Assembly (NCBI RefSeq): GCF_029263155.1
Contig: NZ_JAJCYB010000073.1
Location: 19,450-83,449, forward strand
Origin: Pseudonocardia sp.
Lineage (GTDB): Bacteria; Actinomycetota; Actinomycetes; Mycobacteriales; Pseudonocardiaceae
DNA length: 64,000 nt
Direction: 5' to 3'
In this document: positions 38,103-47,197 of the stretch, piece by piece
Layout: each line of letters starts with the position of its first letter
Numbering within the stretch: position 1 is the first letter of the stretch
Program-made: the position numbers and the translations under genes
Notes under the pieces: model-generated
Told to the model about the DNA's origin: nothing
Databases searched by the model: none
Seen by the model: the letters and a program-made list of their open reading frames with translations, nothing else

Positions 38103-38894
38103 GTGCGACGGACGGTGCGGGCCGATGACGGCATCGAGCTCGCGGTCGTGGAGTTCGGCGGCGACGGCCCCCCGATCCTGCTGCTGCACGGGCTGATGGG
38201 CCGCGCGAGCACGTGGTGCGCGGTGGCGCGCTGGCTCACCACGCACGGACGGGTCGTCGGCCTGGACGCCCGCGGGCACGGCGGCTCCGGGGCGGCCGGG
38301 CCGTGGACGGTCGAGCGGATGGTCACCGACGCCGCGGGGGCCCTGGAGGCACTGGGGCGCGCGACGGTGATCGGGCACTCGATGGGCGGGCTGCACGGCA
38401 TCGCGCTCGCCGCCCGGCATCCGGAGCTGGTACGGGCCCTGGTCGTCGAGGACATGGGCGTGGACTTCCGCGGGCACAGCGCCGCGGACGCCCGCGCCTG
38501 GTTCGGCGCGCTGCCCGCGGTGTTCGGGTCGCTCGCCGAGGTGCGCGCGACCTTCGGGTGGCCGCGCCCGGAGTTCGGCGAGTACATGGCCGGGTGCGTC
38601 GAGGAGCGGGCCGACGGCTACCACCTCCTCGCCTCGGTCGAGCACGCCACGCAGATCGCGGCCGAGTGGGCCGCACGCGACTTCGGTGCACTCCTCGACG
38701 ACGTCCGGTGCCCGGCGTTGCTCGTGGAGGCCGAGCAGAGCGTGGCGCCGCCCGGGCAGATGGCCGCCATGGCCGCGCGCCTGCCCGCCGGGCGGCACGT
38801 CCGCATCCCGGGTACCGGTCACCTGGTGCACGCCGCGGCGCCCGGCGCCTACCGGCGCGCGGTCGAGCCCTTCGTGGGCGTCCCGGGCTCCTGA
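38103..38894 (+). CDS. Alpha/beta hydrolase
   Basis: A 263-residue alpha/beta hydrolase with a GTG start (VRRTVRADDGIELAVVEFGG). The oxyanion motif is LLLHGLMGRAS, then GLDARGHGGSG, the nucleophile elbow VIGHSMGGLHG (Ser about 99), a charge-relay acid near LLVEAEQS and His in GTGHLVHAA. Substrate unknown. The gene is plus-strand and its 3' end converges on the RNA-ligase-like gene after 19 bases. Confidence 0.82.
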   Translation: MRRTVRADDGIELAVVEFGGDGPPILLLHGLMGRASTWCAVARWLTTHGRVVGLDARGHGGSGAAGPWTVERMVTDAAGALEALGRATVIGHSMGGLHGIALAARHPELVRALVVEDMGVDFRGHSAADARAWFGALPAVFGSLAEVRATFGWPRPEFGEYMAGCVEERADGYHLLASVEHATQIAAEWAARDFGALLDDVRCPALLVEAEQSVAPPGQMAAMAARLPAGRHVRIPGTGHLVHAAAPGAYRRAVEPFVGVPGS

Positions 38895-38913
38895 CCCGGC
38901 GCCTCCCGACCCC

Positions 38914-39369
38914 TCAGCCCGACACCTCGACGCCGACCACCCGGGCCCGGACCGGCTCCACGGGGTGCAGCGCCGCGAACGCCTCCGCCGGGCGCTCGGT
39001 GGCGATGACGCAGTGCGGGAGCCAGGCGCCGGGGAAATAGGCCGCCACCGGTGCCCGCGCCCGACCGGCCAGCGCGTCGTGGACGGCCGCGTGCACCGCG
39101 AGCAGCTCGGAGTCGACGACGGCGGCCAGCACCAGCTGGTCCGGGCGGCCCGCGACCGTGCCGAGCGTCGCGAGCCAGATCGACGGCAGGGCCAGCAGCC
39201 GTACCTCGGCGGCGAGGGCGTCGCGGGCGGCGGGTGGCACGGCCGCGGCGCCGGCGACGGTGACGCCCGGCTCGTCGGCCGCTGCAAGGTGGCGGGGCAG
39301 CCGCGCCCGCAGCGCCCGGAGCGCGGCGACGGCGTCCGGATCGAGCCGGAACCGCACGGTCTGGGCCAC
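38914..39369 (-). CDS. 2'-5' RNA ligase superfamily protein, first HxT motif altered
   Basis: A 151-residue protein of the 2H phosphoesterase (2'-5' RNA ligase/LigT-like) fold. The second catalytic motif is present as WLPHCVIA (about residue 114). The first appears as EPGVTVAGA (about residue 35), where HVTLA is expected, so one of the two histidines seems lost. The GTG at 39369 starts VAQTVRFRLDPDAVAALRALR. Whether it remains an active phosphodiesterase is doubtful. Confidence 0.65.
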   Translation of the reverse strand: MAQTVRFRLDPDAVAALRALRARLPRHLAAADEPGVTVAGAAAVPPAARDALAAEVRLLALPSIWLATLGTVAGRPDQLVLAAVVDSELLAVHAAVHDALAGRARAPVAAYFPGAWLPHCVIATERPAEAFAALHPVEPVRARVVGVEVSG

Positions 39370-39392
39370 GCGCGGCTCCCTCCCGCCGAGCG

Positions 39393-39413
39393 GTCCCACC
39401 CGACGGGTGGGAC
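39393..39413. terminator. Palindrome between mutY and the RNA-ligase-like gene
   Basis: GTCCCACCCG and CGGGTGGGAC form a perfect 10-base inverted repeat around a single base. As a hairpin the loop would take a few stem bases. It could end mutY transcription or serve as an operator for the RNA-ligase-like gene 24 bases downstream. Confidence 0.45.
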
Positions 39414-39462
39414 ATCCGTCCGAACCTATGCGACGAGCGGGACACCCGTCGCGGGAGGTCCG

Positions 39463-40329
39463 TCAAGCCGGCAGGGCGAAGCGGCCGTCGGCGTGCTGCT
39501 CGGCGAGGCCGTCCTCCAGCAGGGTCAGCAGGCAGCGGTCCCGCTGCGCCGCGTCGGCCCATACCGCGTCCAGCGCGCCCCGCGACACCGGCTCGTCCGC
39601 CGCGCGCAGCACGTCCATCAGCTTCCCGCGGACCTGCCGGTCGGTGCCCGCGAAACCCTGCACCGGGCGGCGGGGTCCGGCGTAGGCGGGCCGGCCGGCC
39701 GCCTGCCACGCGCACACCTCCCGGGCCGGGCAGGCACCGCAGCGCGGGGCGCGGGCGGTGCAGACCACCGCGCCCAGCTCCATCAGCCCGGCGGAGGTCT
39801 CCGCGGCCGTGCCGTCGTCGGCCGGGAGGAGCGCGTCGACGTCGGCGAGGTCAGTCGCGGTGCGGGCCGGGCCGGCGTCCCCGGCCCCGTGCACCGCCCG
39901 CGCCACGACCCGTCGGACGTTGGTGTCGACGACGGGCGCCCGCAGCCCGTACCCGAAGGCGACCACGGCGCGGGCGGTGTAGGAACCGATGCCGGGCAGC
40001 GACTCCAGGACGTGCACGTCGGCGGGCACGGTGTCGTCGTGCGACCCGGCGATGGCGGCCGCGGTCTCGTGCAGCCGCACCGCGCGGCGCGGATAGCCGA
40101 GCTTGCCCCACGCCCGCAGCACCTCGGCCCGGGGAGCCGCGGCGAGCGCGGACGGGGTGGGCCAGCGCGCCATCCACGCGACCCAGACCGGCTCGACCCG
40201 GGCCACGGGCGTCTGCTGCAGCATGAACTCGCTGACCAGGACCCCCCACGCGGTGGTGCCGGGACGGCGCCACGGGAGATCCCGGGCCTCGGCGCGGAAC
40301 CACTCGAGGACGCGGTCGGGCAGTGACAC
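39463..40329 (-). CDS. mutY: A/G-specific adenine glycosylase MutY
   Basis: A 288-residue base-excision repair enzyme that removes adenine mispaired with 8-oxoguanine. LPWRRPGTTAWGVLVSEFMLQQTPVARV contains the catalytic Glu. The helix-hairpin-helix is LESLPGIGSYTARAVVAF and the catalytic Asp follows in VVDTNVRRVV. The iron-sulfur loop CTARAPRCGACPAREVC has the C-x6-C-x2-C-x5-C spacing. The C-terminal oxoG-recognition domain is very short. The GTG at 40329 is the first start that keeps the normal N-terminus (SLPDRVLEWF). Confidence 0.93.
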   Translation of the reverse strand: MSLPDRVLEWFRAEARDLPWRRPGTTAWGVLVSEFMLQQTPVARVEPVWVAWMARWPTPSALAAAPRAEVLRAWGKLGYPRRAVRLHETAAAIAGSHDDTVPADVHVLESLPGIGSYTARAVVAFGYGLRAPVVDTNVRRVVARAVHGAGDAGPARTATDLADVDALLPADDGTAAETSAGLMELGAVVCTARAPRCGACPAREVCAWQAAGRPAYAGPRRPVQGFAGTDRQVRGKLMDVLRAADEPVSRGALDAVWADAAQRDRCLLTLLEDGLAEQHADGRFALPA

Positions 40330-40451
40330 GACACGGGATCGTGCCACGGCCCGGGCCGCCGGTTCGGACGACCGGGGCAGGTACCGTGCCGCGACGCGCC
40401 GCGCACCCCACCTCCGCAACAGCTGGTAACGGCTCGGATACGCTCCGTGAC

Positions 40452-41210
40452 GTGTGGGAGCCGATCGGACCGCTTCCCGCCGCCGTCTACTGGCGGCGGC
40501 GGTTCGTGGCGATCCTGTCGACGGTGGCCGTGCTCGTCTCGCTCGCCTGGATCGTGGCCGCCGCGCTCGCCCCCGCCGAACCCGCGTCCACCGCGCCCGG
40601 CCGCGCCGCTGTCTCCGCTCCCCAGCAGGTCGACCCGTCCCCGGTGCCCGTCGAGGCTCCGGGGACGGGCGGCGTCGAGGCGGTCGCGTCGGAATCCCCC
40701 CCGCCGTCCACATCGGAGCTGCCCGCCACGACCTCCGAGATCGTGCTCCCCGACAACACCCCACGCGCACCGGTCGCGGTACCGGAATCGGTGCCGGTGC
40801 CGCCGACCGGGCCCGTACCGTGCACCAACGAGATGATCTCCGTGGGCGCCGAGATCGACGAGGCCGAGCACCGCGTCGGCGAGCGGCCCACCCTGCGCCT
40901 GGTCGTCGTCAACGTCTCCGACCAGCCCTGCGTGCGCGACCTGGACGGTGCCCGCCAGGAGATCGTCGTGTGGAGCGGTGACGGCGAAGACCGGCTCTGG
41001 TCGAGCAACGACTGCGTGAACCCCCAGACGGTGGACCTGCGCACGCTGGTCCCGGGCCAACCGGTGGCCTTCTCCGTGCGCTGGGCGGGCCGCACGTCCA
41101 CGCCGGGCTGCGCCGAGGAGCGCGTCGAGGTGCCCGCGGGCGCGTACCGAGTGCTGACCCGGGTGGACGACGTGATCAGCGCGCCCGCGCCGTTCCTGCG
41201 CAGCCCCTAA
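40452..41210 (+). CDS. Membrane-anchored extracytoplasmic protein (Rv3587c-like, DUF4232-type)
   Basis: A 252-residue protein. A short cytoplasmic start (VWEPIGPLPAAVYWRRR) leads to one membrane helix (about 18-41), then a Pro/Ser/Thr/Val-rich linker to about residue 115, and a beta-rich outer domain with three cysteines (PCTNEM, QPCVRDLDG, NDCVNPQ) likely to form disulfides. It matches the position of Rv3587c beside mutY and radA in mycobacteria. Function unknown. It overlaps the convergent radA stop by four bases. Confidence 0.78.
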   Translation: MWEPIGPLPAAVYWRRRFVAILSTVAVLVSLAWIVAAALAPAEPASTAPGRAAVSAPQQVDPSPVPVEAPGTGGVEAVASESPPPSTSELPATTSEIVLPDNTPRAPVAVPESVPVPPTGPVPCTNEMISVGAEIDEAEHRVGERPTLRLVVVNVSDQPCVRDLDGARQEIVVWSGDGEDRLWSSNDCVNPQTVDLRTLVPGQPVAFSVRWAGRTSTPGCAEERVEVPAGAYRVLTRVDDVISAPAPFLRSP

Positions 41211-42571
41211 CGCGGCGTGAGGGTCCGCACGACGGTCGCGACGTCGTGCACCTGCGTGATCTTCATGCCGGGCGGGGTCGGGCCGGGGTCCGGCGGCACG
41301 AGTGCGTGGGTGAAGCCCAGGCGGGCCGCCTCGGCCAGGCGCCGGTCCAGCCCGGTGACGCGCCGCACCTCACCGGCCAGCCCGATCTCGCCGAGCACCA
41401 CCACGTCCGACGGCAGCGCCACGTCGGTGCGCGCCGAGGTGATCGCCAGCGCCATCGCGAGGTCGGCCGCGGGTTCGACGACCCGCATCCCTCCGACGGT
41501 GGCCGCGTAGACCTCCGCGTCGTGCAGCCGGACCCCGGCCCGCTTCTCCAGCACGGCCAGCAGCATCGCGACGCGGGCGTTGTCGAGGCCGCTGACCGCG
41601 CGCCGCGGGCTCGGGACGTCCTTGCCGGTGACCAGGGCCTGCAGCTCCGCGGGCAGCGGGCGGCGGCCGTCCATCACGACGGTCACCGCGGTGCCCGGCA
41701 CCGGCGGCCCGCCGAAGCGGGCGAGGAACAGCCCCGACGGGTCCGGCATGCCGACGATCCCGGAGTCGCGCAGCTCGAAGCACCCCACCTCGTCGGCCGG
41801 GCCGAAGCGGTTCTTGACCCCGCGCACCATCCGCAGTGTGGAGTGCCGGTCGCCCTCGAACGACAGCACGACGTCGACGAGATGCTCCAGCACGCGCGGG
41901 CCCGCGATGTTGCCGTCCTTGGTGACATGTCCCACGAGCACGACCGGCAGCCCGCGGTCCTTGGCGAGCCCGGTGAGGGCCACCGTGACCGCCCGGGTCT
42001 GGGTGACCCCTCCCGGGGAGCCGTCGACGTCGGATGTGGACATCGTCTGGACGGAGTCGACGACCAGCAGGTCGGGGCGCAGCTCGTCGAGGTGCGAGAC
42101 GATCGCGCCGAGGTCGGACTCGGCGGCCAGGTACAGCTCGTCGCGGACGGCACCGGTGCGCTCGGCCCGCAGCCGCACCTGCCCGGCCGACTCCTCGCCG
42201 GTGACGTACAACACGCGGCCCGTGGCCTTCGCGGCCACCTCCAGCAGCAGTGTCGACTTCCCGACGCCCGGCTCCCCCGCCAGCAGCATCACCGCCCCCG
42301 GGATCATGCCGCCGCCCAGGACGCGGTCGAGCTCGGAGACCCCGGTGGGGCGGGCCCGGGCGATGTCGAGACCGACGTCGCCGATCCGCCGGGCGGGCGC
42401 GCTCGGCGCCCCGGCGGCCACCCGCGTCCTGCTCGCGGCGGCCGGGGCCGCGGCGGCCTCGAGCGTGCCCCACGCCTGGCAGGACGGGCAACGGCCCACC
42501 CACTGTGCGGCCTGGTGGCCGCAGTCCGCGCAGCGGTAGGTACTGCGCGGCGTGCGGGTCCGACCGGTCAT
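41207..42571 (-). CDS. radA: DNA repair protein RadA
   Basis: A 454-residue RecA-like branch-migration helicase. The N-terminal zinc finger is CADCGHQAAQW...CPSC (about 15-33). Walker A is GEPGVGKST (about 95-103), then the RadA-specific KNRFG as VKNRFGPADEVG (about 250), and a C-terminal Lon-like domain (VYAATVGGMRVVEPAADLA). In mycobacteria disA follows radA; here radA ends against the Rv3587c-like gene and disA is missing. lpqE lies 66 bases upstream on the same strand. Confidence 0.95.
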   Translation of the reverse strand: MTGRTRTPRSTYRCADCGHQAAQWVGRCPSCQAWGTLEAAAAPAAASRTRVAAGAPSAPARRIGDVGLDIARARPTGVSELDRVLGGGMIPGAVMLLAGEPGVGKSTLLLEVAAKATGRVLYVTGEESAGQVRLRAERTGAVRDELYLAAESDLGAIVSHLDELRPDLLVVDSVQTMSTSDVDGSPGGVTQTRAVTVALTGLAKDRGLPVVLVGHVTKDGNIAGPRVLEHLVDVVLSFEGDRHSTLRMVRGVKNRFGPADEVGCFELRDSGIVGMPDPSGLFLARFGGPPVPGTAVTVVMDGRRPLPAELQALVTGKDVPSPRRAVSGLDNARVAMLLAVLEKRAGVRLHDAEVYAATVGGMRVVEPAADLAMALAITSARTDVALPSDVVVLGEIGLAGEVRRVTGLDRRLAEAARLGFTHALVPPDPGPTPPGMKITQVHDVATVVRTLTPR

Positions 42572-42637
42572 CCCCGTCCCCAGCCTGCGCTCGGTGCCCG
42601 CGGTGCCTCGCGCAGGCCCGCGCGTCCGGTCACGTCC

Positions 42638-43231
42638 TCACTCGACGGGCTCGGCCTCGCGCGGCTCCTCGGTGCTCCCGACCGGCACCCGCATGGTGAT
42701 CTCGCCCGCGCGCTCGAAGGTCAGGACGAGTTCGTAGGTCAGACCGGAGCGCAGGTCGTCGACGAGGCCGGCGAGCACGACCTGGGTGCCCCCGGCCGGG
42801 GCGACGGTCGGAGCAGGAGTGGGAGTGGGAGTGACCGAGGAGTCCTCGGAGTCCGGCTCCTCGACGGGCGGTGCGGGCGGCACGCCCTGGACGACGACGG
42901 CCCGCCCGGCCGGGATCGCGGTGGCACCGCTGATCCTCACCTCGCTCGCCCACACGCTGGTGGCCGACACGAGCCGATCGGCCTCGGCGCCCTCGTTCAC
43001 GATGGTCATGCTCAGCGGGGCGTCGGAACCGCGGGCGTGGACGACGTCACCCGCGACCTGCTCGCCGAACTCGATCACGGCGTCCCGCACGACGATCGGG
43101 CCCGAGCCGACGTTGGCGCCGCTGACGGCGGCGACCTGCTCGGCGGTTCCGGAGATCTGGCCCGCACCACAGCCGGTGAGGGCCAGCGCCCCGACGAGCG
43201 CGCCGGTCAGCAGGGAAGCGGTGCGACTCAC
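42638..43231 (-). CDS. Lipoprotein, LpqE-like
   Basis: A 197-residue exported lipoprotein. The signal peptide VSRTASLLTGALVGALALTGC ends in the lipobox LTGC (Cys about 21). The mature part is beta-rich (VRDAVIEFGEQVAGDVVHARGSD) and has a Pro/Thr-rich insert near 125-140. The position before radA matches lpqE (Rv3584). Relatives have been linked to copper-chaperone-like folds, but no metal motif is evident. The GTG at 43231 is chosen because it starts the signal peptide. Confidence 0.8.
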   Translation of the reverse strand: MSRTASLLTGALVGALALTGCGAGQISGTAEQVAAVSGANVGSGPIVVRDAVIEFGEQVAGDVVHARGSDAPLSMTIVNEGAEADRLVSATSVWASEVRISGATAIPAGRAVVVQGVPPAPPVEEPDSEDSSVTPTPTPAPTVAPAGGTQVVLAGLVDDLRSGLTYELVLTFERAGEITMRVPVGSTEEPREAEPVE

Positions 43232-43504
43232 GGTTGCATCGTCCTTTCCGCGCCGGCGGGGTTCGTGAGGCCACGGGAGCGGGGCACCGGCGAGCACCGC
43301 GAATCCTAGGGGGATGGCAGGGCCGACGGAGGAGGCCCGGGGTGGGTAAGGCTAGTCAAGCGATCACGGCGGGTCCGACGCGGCTGCTCCCACCACGTTT
43401 GGCGCCGGTTGTCAAGGTCCTGACCTGCAGCGACGGTCCGACCCGACCGGCGAGGGTCAGGTCGGCCGTGTTAACCTGGGTACAGCGAAAGGGGCTATGG
43501 ACAC

Positions 43505-43996
43505 ATGGTTTTCAAGGTCGGAGAGACCGTTGTCTACCCGCACCACGGTGCCGCTCTCATCGAGGCCATCGAAACCCGCACGATCAAGGGCGAGGAACGC
43601 AAGTACCTCGTCCTCAAGGTCGCGCAGGGTGATCTCACGGTGCGTGTTCCCGCCGAGAACGCCGAGGTCGTCGGCGTTCGTGACGTGGTGGGCCAAGAGG
43701 GTCTCGACAAGGTGTTCGAGGTGCTCCGTGCACCGCACACCGAGGAGCCCACGAACTGGTCGCGCCGGTACAAGGCCAACCTCGAGAAGCTGGCCTCCGG
43801 TGACGTGAACAAGGTGGCCGAGGTCGTCCGCGACCTGTGGCGCCGCGAGAAGGACCGGGGGCTGTCCGCGGGCGAGAAGCGCATGCTCGCCAAGGCACGG
43901 CAGATCCTCGTCAGCGAACTCGCGCTGGCCGAGGGCACCGACGAGGAGCGCGCCGAGGTCCTCCTCGACGAGGTCCTCGCCACCGCCAACGCCTGA
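43505..43996 (+). CDS. carD: CarD family RNA polymerase-binding regulator
   Basis: A 163-residue essential-type regulator that stabilises open complexes at rRNA and other promoters. The N-terminal Tudor-like RNAP-interaction domain begins [20 protein letters not shown]; the C-terminal helical domain holds the conserved Trp in [22 protein letters not shown] (about residue 86 in the family). The 273-base divergent region to lpqE carries the promoter; TTAACCTGGGTACAG is about 40 bases before the ATG. ispD and ispF follow, as in mycobacteria. Confidence 0.96.
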   Translation: MVFKVGETVVYPHHGAALIEAIETRTIKGEERKYLVLKVAQGDLTVRVPAENAEVVGVRDVVGQEGLDKVFEVLRAPHTEEPTNWSRRYKANLEKLASGDVNKVAEVVRDLWRREKDRGLSAGEKRMLAKARQILVSELALAEGTDEERAEVLLDEVLATANA

Positions 43997-44019
43997 TCGT
44001 CCGACGATCCACCGGCCGC

Positions 44020-44667
44020 GTGAACCTCGTCGCGGTCGTGGTGGTCGGCGATGCTCGCCCGGATCGGCTCGACGTGCTGACCCCGCTCGGAGACGCACCG
44101 CTCGTGGTGCACTCCGTGCGGGCGATGCTGGGCGTGCCCGGTGTCGATCACGTGCACGTCCTGGCCCCGGCGGGGTACGGGGTGCGCGTGGCCGACGCGC
44201 TCGCGGGTATGCCCGTCACCGTTCACGGCTCGTCGGCCGGCCTGTGGGCACACGTCGACCAACGATCGGGACACACCGATGGTGACGGGGATGACACCGA
44301 CGGTGCATGCCTGCTCGTCCACGATGCGGCGCGGCCGTCGATCCCCTCGTCACTGGCCGAATCGGTGACCGACGCGGTGTGCTCCGGACATCCGGTCGTG
44401 GTGCCGGTCCTCCCGCTGTCGGACACCGTCAAGGAGATCGGCGGCGACGGCTTCGTGCGCGCCACACCGGACCGGGCCGGACTGCGGATCGTGCAGACAC
44501 CCCAGGGCTTCCGCGGCGATCTCCGTCCCGCGCTGGACGATCCCGTCCACGCGTGGTCGTCGGTCGACACCCCCGCCCACACCGTGCCCGGCGACGCGCG
44601 GGCCTTTCCCGTGCGCGACGCGTGGGACCTGGAACTGGCCGCTTCGCTGATCGGGGCGGACGCGTGA
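44020..44667 (+). CDS. ispD: IspD-like cytidylyltransferase lacking the nucleotide-binding motif
   Basis: By position (carD-ispD-ispF) and by blocks [12 protein letters not shown] (about 98), [14 protein letters not shown] (127) and [15 protein letters not shown] (154), this is 2-C-methyl-D-erythritol 4-phosphate cytidylyltransferase of isoprenoid synthesis, 215 residues. However, the glycine-rich CTP loop and PK motif (PAAGxGxRxxxxxPK) are replaced by [20 protein letters not shown]. The GG-x2-R-x2-S/T block reads [11 protein letters not shown], and TDDAS and the Lys in the C-terminal FKIT are also gone. The reading frame is intact. It may be inactive or changed in function. Confidence 0.75.
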   Translation: MNLVAVVVVGDARPDRLDVLTPLGDAPLVVHSVRAMLGVPGVDHVHVLAPAGYGVRVADALAGMPVTVHGSSAGLWAHVDQRSGHTDGDGDDTDGACLLVHDAARPSIPSSLAESVTDAVCSGHPVVVPVLPLSDTVKEIGGDGFVRATPDRAGLRIVQTPQGFRGDLRPALDDPVHAWSSVDTPAHTVPGDARAFPVRDAWDLELAASLIGADA

Positions 44668-45131
44668 GGGTGGGCATCGGGACCGACGTGCACCCGGTCG
44701 AGCCCGGTCGCGCGTGCTGGGTGGCCGGGCTGCTGTGGGAGGGCGTCGACGGCTGCGCCGGTCACTCCGACGGCGACGTCGCCGCCCACGCCCTGTGCGA
44801 CGCGCTGCTGTCGGCCGCCGCGCTCGGTGATCTCGGTGCGGTGTTCGGCACCGGGCGTCCCGAATGGGCGGGCGCGAGCGGGGTCGCCCTGCTCGCGGAG
44901 GTGCGACGGCTCGTGGCGGCCGCGGGCTGGACGCTCGGCAACGCCGCGGTCCAGGTGATCGGCAACGCCCCGAAGATCGGCACCCGACGCGCGGAGGCCC
45001 AGGAGGTGCTGTCCGCGGCGGCGGGCGGCCCGGTCTCGGTGTCCGGCACCACCACCGACGGCCTGGGCCTCACCGGCCGCGGCGAGGGCATCGCCGCCGT
45101 CGCCACGGCCCTGCTCCTGCCGACCGTCTGA
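44664..45131 (+). CDS. ispF: 2-C-methyl-D-erythritol 2,4-cyclodiphosphate synthase
   Basis: A 155-residue trimeric zinc enzyme of the MEP pathway. The metal ligands Asp and His are in [10 protein letters not shown] (residues 7 and 9) and His in [34 protein letters not shown] and [17 protein letters not shown] complete the active site. All expected residues are present, in contrast to the neighbouring IspD. The GTG start overlaps the ispD stop (GTGA). Confidence 0.94.
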   Translation: MRVGIGTDVHPVEPGRACWVAGLLWEGVDGCAGHSDGDVAAHALCDALLSAAALGDLGAVFGTGRPEWAGASGVALLAEVRRLVAAAGWTLGNAAVQVIGNAPKIGTRRAEAQEVLSAAAGGPVSVSGTTTDGLGLTGRGEGIAAVATALLLPTV

Positions 45132-45154
45132 CCGCAACTCGCGCGCACGGAGAC

Positions 45155-45265
45155 CCCGACTCGCGGGGGCCGGACCAACCCTGCGCGCGTGTCGGGGCCT
45201 GCGTGCGCGCGAGTCGGGGCCTGCGTGCGCGCGAGTCGGGGCCTGCGTGCGCGCGAGTCGGGGTA
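45155..45265. repeat. 22-bp repeat array after ispF (family A, locus 4)
   Basis: Repeat units start at 45187 (variant GCGTGTCGGGG), 45209, 45231 and 45253, each 22 bases apart, with the unit GCGAGTCGGGGCCTGCGTGC. Upstream, CCCCGACTCGCG at 45155-45166 is the reverse complement of the unit start, so alternative hairpins with 11-12 bp stems can form, as at 21.2 kb. The array lies between the convergent ends of ispF and the VOC gene. Confidence 0.88.
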
Positions 45266-45271
45266 TCGCGG

Positions 45272-45697
45272 TCAGGCGTCGTACATCGCGGTCGTGCGGG
45301 CCTGGATCTGGGACGCCGACAGGTCCTCGGTGCGGCGGGCGACCATCCACAGGTGCCCGAACGGATCGGCGAGGCGGCCGCCGCGGTCGCCGTAGGGCTG
45401 GTCGGCCACCGGGAAGATCACCGTGGCACCGTGGGCGACCATCCGGGCGGCCACGGCGTCGGGGTCGGCGACGTAGAGCGCGATGATCACGGGGACGCCA
45501 CCGGCCACCGGGGCCGGGTCGTAGCCGTCGGCGTCCTTGACGGCGAACCGCACGCCGTCGACGGCCACCATCGCGTGCACGACGCGGCCGTCGGGGTCGG
45601 TGAAGCGCTCGGTCACCTCCCCACCGAAGGCGTTGGCGTAGAAGGCGAGCGCGGCGTCGGCGCCGTTCACGACGAGGCGCGGGTAGAGGTCGGTCAT
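45272..45697 (-). CDS. VOC family protein (PhnB/glyoxalase-like)
   Basis: A 141-residue protein of the vicinal oxygen chelate fold, similar to PhnB and demethylubiquinone methyltransferase-like proteins. It starts [28 protein letters not shown] and contains [18 protein letters not shown] and [19 protein letters not shown], the usual C-terminal block. Function unknown. ATG at 45697 lies 97 bases from the divergent cysS start. Confidence 0.83.
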   Translation of the reverse strand: MTDLYPRLVVNGADAALAFYANAFGGEVTERFTDPDGRVVHAMVAVDGVRFAVKDADGYDPAPVAGGVPVIIALYVADPDAVAARMVAHGATVIFPVADQPYGDRGGRLADPFGHLWMVARRTEDLSASQIQARTTAMYDA

Positions 45698-45793
45698 GGG
45701 CCCCACGGTGACGCACCACGCGGGCCCGCGTCGTGGACAAAGCGGATGTCCCCTGCCAGGTCGGGCGATCGTGCGGGTCCGTACGCTGGACCG

Positions 45794-47185
45794 GTGACCC
45801 TCCGCCTGTTCGACACCGCCACCAGAGAGCAGCGGGACTTCGTGCCCGTCCGCGCCGGGGCTGCGTCGATCTACGTCTGTGGGGCCACGGTGCAGGGCCC
45901 GCCGCACATCGGGCACGTCCGCAGCGGCCTGAACTACGACGTGCTGCGCCGCTGGCTCGCCCACACCGGGCACGACGTCACTCTGGTCCGCAACGTCACC
46001 GACATCGAGGACAAGATCCTCACCAAGGCCGCCGAGGCGGGCCGGCCGTGGTGGGAGTGGGCCGCCACCTACGAGCGCGCGTTCCAGGCCGCCTACACCG
46101 CGCTGGGTTGCCTCCCGCCCTCGATCGAGCCGCGGGCCACCGGGCACGTGCCCCAGATGATCGAGCTCATGGAGCGGCTCGTCGAGCGCGGCCACGCCTA
46201 CGCCGCCGACGGCGACGTCTACTTCGCGGTGCGCACGTTCCCGGACTACGGGGCCCTGTCCGGCCAGCGGATCGACGAGGTGGAGCAGGGCGAGACCGAC
46301 TGCGGCGCCAAGCGTGACCCGGTCGACTTCGCGCTCTGGAAGGCGGCCAAGCCCGGCGAGCCGTCGTGGCCCACGCCGTGGGGACGGGGACGGCCGGGCT
46401 GGCACCTGGAGTGCTCGGCGATGGCGTCGATGTACCTGGGCCCCGAGTTCGACGTGCACGGCGGCGGGCTGGACCTGGTGTTCCCGCACCACGAGAACGA
46501 GCTCGCGCAGAGCCACGCCGCCGGCGAGGAGTTCGCCCGGTTCTGGCTGCACAACGCCTGGGTGACCACGGGCGGCGAGAAGATGTCGAAGTCGCTGGGC
46601 AACACCCTGGGCGTCGACGTGCTGCTGGGCAAGGTCCGCGGCGTCGAGCTGCGCTACTACCTGGTCGGCCCCCACTACCGGTCGATGATCGAGTTCTCGG
46701 AGCCCGCGCTGCAGGAGGCCGTGTCGGCCTACCGGCGGATCGAGTCGTTCGTGCATCGCGTCCGCGAGCGGATCGCCGCCCCCGGGGTCGGCACGCCGGA
46801 CCCGACGTTCGTCGCGGCCCTGGACGACGACCTCGGCACGCCCGGCGCGCTCGCCGCCGTCCACAACGCCGTGCGGGAGGGCAACACCGCGCTCGACGCG
46901 GGCGACCGCGCCGCGGCCGCCGACGCGGCGGCCTCGGTGCGGGCGATGACCGGCGTGCTGGGGCTGGACCCCCTCGACCCCCAGTGGCTCACCGGCTCCC
47001 GGGCCGACGACGCGGCCGCCGCCGCCCTCGGCGTGATCGTCGACGACCTGCTCACCACACGCCAGCAAGCGCGGGCCAACCGCGACTTCGCCACCGCCGA
47101 CGAGATCCGCGACCGCCTCCTGCACGCTGCGGTCTCCGTGGAGGACGGCCCCGACGGCCCCACCTGGTCCCTCAAAGATGCCTGA
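45794..47185 (+). CDS. cysS: Cysteine--tRNA ligase
   Basis: A 463-residue class I synthetase. The HIGH motif is [16 protein letters not shown] (about residue 36), with the zinc-binding Cys in [20 protein letters not shown] and [11 protein letters not shown] follow, and KMSKSLGNT is near 265. The DALR helical domain and anticodon region form the rest. It begins at a GTG, 13 bases before the next gene. With rlmB it mirrors Rv3580c-Rv3579c. Confidence 0.95.
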   Translation: MTLRLFDTATREQRDFVPVRAGAASIYVCGATVQGPPHIGHVRSGLNYDVLRRWLAHTGHDVTLVRNVTDIEDKILTKAAEAGRPWWEWAATYERAFQAAYTALGCLPPSIEPRATGHVPQMIELMERLVERGHAYAADGDVYFAVRTFPDYGALSGQRIDEVEQGETDCGAKRDPVDFALWKAAKPGEPSWPTPWGRGRPGWHLECSAMASMYLGPEFDVHGGGLDLVFPHHENELAQSHAAGEEFARFWLHNAWVTTGGEKMSKSLGNTLGVDVLLGKVRGVELRYYLVGPHYRSMIEFSEPALQEAVSAYRRIESFVHRVRERIAAPGVGTPDPTFVAALDDDLGTPGALAAVHNAVREGNTALDAGDRAAAADAAASVRAMTGVLGLDPLDPQWLTGSRADDAAAAALGVIVDDLLTTRQQARANRDFATADEIRDRLLHAAVSVEDGPDGPTWSLKDA

Positions 47186-47197
47186 TAGGAACGTGTG

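Noticed and set aside
43997..44100. A sequencing frameshift explaining the lost IspD motif
   Set aside because: Reading the other two frames in this stretch does not yield the PAAGxGxR or PK motif, so the motif is truly absent from the sequence.
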